Part shown: piece by piece, positions 61,206-64,000 of the stretch
Position numbering within the stretch: the stretch's first letter is position 1
Layout: each line of letters opens with the position of its first letter
Assembly (NCBI RefSeq): GCF_040448305.1
Contig: NZ_CP148752.1
Coordinates: 186,001 to 250,000, forward strand
Reading direction: 5' to 3'
Length of the DNA: 64,000 nt
DNA from: Pseudomonas fluorescens
GTDB taxonomy: Bacteria; Pseudomonadota; Gammaproteobacteria; Pseudomonadales; Pseudomonadaceae
Program-made: the position numbers and the translations under genes
Notes under the pieces: generated by a model
What the model was told of the DNA's origin: nothing
What the model saw: only the letters and a program-made list of their open reading frames with translations
The model's database searches: none

Positions 61206-62437
61206 TGTCCAGTCTGGCAGATGCAATCGTCCAGAGTGATCTGGACATCGCCCCGCTGTTGTTGCCCGCAAAAGTCTTGCGCAATGACGCTCAAGCCATC
61301 AAGGCGGCCCACGAACTGGCGCAAGTCGCCCGCCTGCAAGCGGCCAAACGTGACCGGCAGCGCAAGCTGCCATGGGCGGAAATCGAACAGTTCACCCGCA
61401 GCGGCCTGGGCAGCATTTCCATCCCCCGCGAGTACGGCGGCCCACAGGTTTCGTTCGTCACCTTGGCCGAGGTCTTCGCGATCATTTCCGCGGCCGACCC
61501 GGCGCTTGGGCAGATCCCGCAAAACCAGTTCGGCATTCTTAACCTGGTACTCGGCAGCGCCACCGAAGCGCAGAAAAATCTGCTGTTCAAAAGCGTTCTG
61601 GATGGCTGGCGCATCGGCAATGCCGGGCCGGAACGCGGCAGCAAAAACACCCTGGAACTGAAGGCTCGCATCACCGCTGACGGCGTCCTCAATGGCCAAA
61701 AGTTCTATTCAACCGGCGCACTGTTCGCCCATTGGGTCGCGGTCAAAGCGTTGAACGATGACGGCAAACAAGTGTTGGCGTTCATCCGGCGCGGCACACC
61801 GGGATTGCGCATCGTCGATGACTGGTCCGGGTTTGGTCAGCGCACCACCGCCAGTGGCACGATTTTGCTCAACAACGTGCAGGCCGACCCCGAACTGGTG
61901 GTGGATAACTGGCGGATCAACGACACACCGAACATCCAGGGTGCTGTCTCGCAGCTGATTCAAGCGGCCATCGACGCCGGTATCGCCCGAGGTGCCATCG
62001 ACGACGCCATCGACTTCGTGAAAACCCGCGCCCGGCCGTGGATCGACGCCAAGGTCGAGCGGGCCAGTGATGACCTGTACGTGATCGCCGATATCGGCAA
62101 GTTGAAAATCGAATTGCACGCCGCCGAAGCGCTGCTGCGCAAGGCCGGACAAGTGCTCGATGAAGTCAGCGCCGCACCCTTCACCGCCGAGTCTGCCGCC
62201 CGCGCCTCGATTGCCGTGGCCGAGGCCAAAGTGCTGAGCACCGAGATTTCGTTGCTGGCCAGCGAAAAGCTGCTCGAACTGGCCGGCAGCCGCGCGACCC
62301 TCGCCGAATTCAACCTCGATCGCCACTGGCGCAACGCCCGGGTGCATACCCTGCACGATCCGGTGCGCTGGAAGTATTACGCGGTCGGCGCCTATCGCCT
62401 CAACGGCACGCTGCCTAATCGCCATTCCTGGATCTGA
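61205..62437 (+). CDS. SfnB-family flavin monooxygenase (acyl-CoA dehydrogenase fold), first copy
   Basis: A 410-residue protein of the DszC/SfnB group, flavin-dependent monooxygenases with an acyl-CoA dehydrogenase fold that act on organosulfur compounds. The N-terminal helical domain (QRKLPWAEIEQFTRSGLGSI), the beta domain (LKARITADGVLNGQKFYSTG, IVDDWSGFGQRTTASGTIL) and the C-terminal RHWRNARVHTLHDPVRWKYY are typical. In P. putida SfnB takes part in use of dimethyl sulfone. It is followed closely by a second copy. Confidence 0.88.
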   Translation: MSSLADAIVQSDLDIAPLLLPAKVLRNDAQAIKAAHELAQVARLQAAKRDRQRKLPWAEIEQFTRSGLGSISIPREYGGPQVSFVTLAEVFAIISAADPALGQIPQNQFGILNLVLGSATEAQKNLLFKSVLDGWRIGNAGPERGSKNTLELKARITADGVLNGQKFYSTGALFAHWVAVKALNDDGKQVLAFIRRGTPGLRIVDDWSGFGQRTTASGTILLNNVQADPELVVDNWRINDTPNIQGAVSQLIQAAIDAGIARGAIDDAIDFVKTRARPWIDAKVERASDDLYVIADIGKLKIELHAAEALLRKAGQVLDEVSAAPFTAESAARASIAVAEAKVLSTEISLLASEKLLELAGSRATLAEFNLDRHWRNARVHTLHDPVRWKYYAVGAYRLNGTLPNRHSWI

Positions 62438-62460
62438 CGACCAGACATCTGGAGAAACAC

Positions 62461-63654
62461 ATGACAAGTTCTCACCCCGTCGCGGTCATCACCAGCGATG
62501 AACAAGCCCTGATCGTCGCCAGCGACCTTGCCGAAGACTTCAAGCGCGACAGCGCCACACGCGACCGCGAACGCCGTTTGCCACACCCGGAACTGGAGGT
62601 GTTTTCCCGCTCGGGTCTGTGGGGTATCAGCGTGCCAAAGGAATACGGCGGCGCCGGTGTTTCCAACGTCACCCTGGCCAAGGTCATCGCCTTGATCGCC
62701 CGGGCCGACGGCTCGCTTGGGCAGATTCCACAGAACCATTTCTATGCCCTCGAAGTGCTGCGGGTGAACGGCAGCCACGAGCAGAAGCAACGCCTGTACG
62801 CTGAGGTTTTGGCCGGTCAGCGCTTCGGCAATGCGTTGGCCGAACTCGGCACCAAAACCGCACACGATCGCGTCACCAGCCTGACTCGCGACGCCAGTGG
62901 CTATCGCATCAATGGTCGCAAGTTCTACGCCACCGGCGCGATCTACGCCCAGCGCATTCCCACCTCGGTGGTGGATGAAAATGGCGTGCAGCAACTGGCG
63001 TTCGTCCCGCGCGACAGCAAGGGCCTGAGCGTGATCGACGACTGGAGCGGTTTCGGCCAGCGCACCACCGGCAGCGGTTCGGTGGTGTTCGAAGATGTCT
63101 ACGTCGCCGCCGAAGATGTCATCCCCTTTCAGAGCGCTTTCGAGCGCCCGACCCCGGTCGGCCCGCTGGCGCAGATTCTCCATGCCGCCATCGACACCGG
63201 CATCGCCCGCGCCGCCTATGAAGATGCACTGCACTTCGTGCGCACGAAAACCCGGCCGTGGATCGACGCCACCCACGAAAAAGCCACGGACGATCCGCTG
63301 ACCCTCAAGAGCTTCGGCCACCTGAGCATTCGCCTGCACGCCGCCGAGGCACTGCTGGAGCGTGCCGGTGAATACATCGACCAGGCTCAGGCAGGCACCC
63401 ATGCCCAGACCGTTGCTGCCGCGTCGATTGCCGTCGCCGAAGCCCGCGCCCTCAGTACCGAAATCTCCCTGGCCGCCGGCAGCACACTGTTCGAACTGGC
63501 CGGCAGCCAGGCAACCCTGATCGAACACGGCCTCGACCGCCACTGGCGCAACGCCCGGGTGCACACCCTGCACGACCCGGTGCGCTGGAAGTACCACGCC
63601 GTCGGCAATTACTACCTCAACGATGAAAACCCGCCACTGCGGGGGACCATCTGA
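62461..63654 (+). CDS. sfnB: SfnB-family flavin monooxygenase, second copy
   Basis: A 397-residue protein with the same layout as its upstream neighbour: RERRLPHPELEVFSRSGLWG, INGRKFYATGAIYAQRIP, VIDDWSGFGQRTTGSGSVVF, and RHWRNARVHTLHDPVRWKYH at the end. It is the more typical SfnB of the two. The copies are clearly diverged outside the shared motifs, so the duplication is old and they may act on different substrates. It lies 23 bp after the first copy and its stop abuts the next start. Confidence 0.85.
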   Translation: MTSSHPVAVITSDEQALIVASDLAEDFKRDSATRDRERRLPHPELEVFSRSGLWGISVPKEYGGAGVSNVTLAKVIALIARADGSLGQIPQNHFYALEVLRVNGSHEQKQRLYAEVLAGQRFGNALAELGTKTAHDRVTSLTRDASGYRINGRKFYATGAIYAQRIPTSVVDENGVQQLAFVPRDSKGLSVIDDWSGFGQRTTGSGSVVFEDVYVAAEDVIPFQSAFERPTPVGPLAQILHAAIDTGIARAAYEDALHFVRTKTRPWIDATHEKATDDPLTLKSFGHLSIRLHAAEALLERAGEYIDQAQAGTHAQTVAAASIAVAEARALSTEISLAAGSTLFELAGSQATLIEHGLDRHWRNARVHTLHDPVRWKYHAVGNYYLNDENPPLRGTI

Positions 63655-64000
63655 ATGGCCGCCGTGAAAAAGAAAATCCTGCTCAATGCCTTCAACATGA
63701 ATTGCATCGGGCACATCAACCATGGCTTGTGGACGCACCCGCGCGACACGTCCACCCGCTACAACACGATCGAATATTGGACCGAATTGGCGCAGCTTCT
63801 GGAGCGCGGGCTGTTCGACGGTCTGTTCATCGCCGACATCGTCGGGGTCTACGACGTCTACCAGAACTCGGTGGACGTGCCGTTGAAAGAGTCGATCCAG
63901 TTGCCGGTCAACGACCCGTTGTTGCTGGTTTCAGCTATGGCCGCGGTGACGAAAAACCTCGGCTTCGGCCTGACCGCCAACCTCACCTACGAAGCGCCGT
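63655..64000 (+). CDS. LLM-class flavin-dependent monooxygenase (NtaA/DszA type), partial
   Basis: The ATG directly follows the TGA of sfnB. The 115 residues present begin KKKILLNAFNMNCIGHINHG and continue with LLERGLFDGLFIADIVGVYD and PLLLVSAMAAVTKNLGFGLT, the N-terminal half of bacterial-luciferase-like monooxygenases such as NtaA, DszA and SfnG-like enzymes. These use reduced FMN to break C-S or C-N bonds. It is probably the desulfurising partner of the SfnB pair. The gene runs out of the window. Confidence 0.88.
   Translation, partial: MAAVKKKILLNAFNMNCIGHINHGLWTHPRDTSTRYNTIEYWTELAQLLERGLFDGLFIADIVGVYDVYQNSVDVPLKESIQLPVNDPLLLVSAMAAVTKNLGFGLTANLTYEAP

Overview
The window reads as chromosome from a fluorescent Pseudomonas (P. 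fluorescens group). Three things point there: high GC with strong G/C third-position bias, the block pckA - hslO - hslR - rimB/rimK - envZ/ompR - tex - thioesterase - gshA, and many short inverted repeats of the pseudomonad REP/REPIN type between genes. This is judged from gene content and sequence style only; no database search was run.

Region 1 (1-16300) is mostly sulfur scavenging. It starts with the tail of what is probably a sulfonate-binding protein. A LysR regulator follows, divergent from a TauD-like dioxygenase, then a TonB-dependent receptor, a dedicated tonB-exbB-exbD operon, an RBBP9-like hydrolase, an unusual sigma54-activator-like ATPase and an orphan metQ. A 6-kb block of different composition sits between the activator-like gene and metQ. 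It holds a gene of unknown function and a 1.57-kb-residue Rhs/YD-repeat protein, with no secretion or immunity genes next to it.

Region 2 (16300-26300) has a predicted RecF-like ATPase, a TriABC-type RND efflux operon with two adaptors, a secreted predicted glycoside hydrolase and a SAM methyltransferase. Region 3 (26300-33100) is accessory DNA: a hipB-hipA toxin-antitoxin pair translationally coupled to a DUF1493 acyl-carrier-like gene, a poorly coding stretch, a membrane-anchored protein of unknown function, and a decayed run of tiny ORFs.

Region 4 (33100-45400) is core genome: pckA, hslO, hslR, rimBK, envZ/ompR, tex, a hotdog thioesterase and gshA. Region 5 (45400-64000) returns to sulfur and osmolyte metabolism. 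It contains tauABCD, an aldo-keto reductase, a LysR/SDR divergent pair, a BCCT choline transporter with a BetI-type operator, serine acetyltransferase, D-cysteine desulfhydrase (dcyD), a cystine ABC transporter (tcyA plus permease and ATPase), and a sulfone/sulfonate operon (two SfnB-like flavin monooxygenases and an LLM monooxygenase cut by the window edge) preceded by a coupled 22-codon leader.

The most interesting pattern is a shared AT-rich motif, roughly TATTCCnTTAACGAATAA. It lies upstream of the TauD-like gene, the hydrolase/activator-like pair and tcyA, with related dyads before metQ, tauA and the sfnB operon. This suggests one sulfur-starvation regulon (CysB/Cbl-type) spread over the window. 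Other points of interest are the Rhs island, the activator lacking both GAFTGA and a DNA-binding domain, and the three-gene hipBA-DUF1493 unit.
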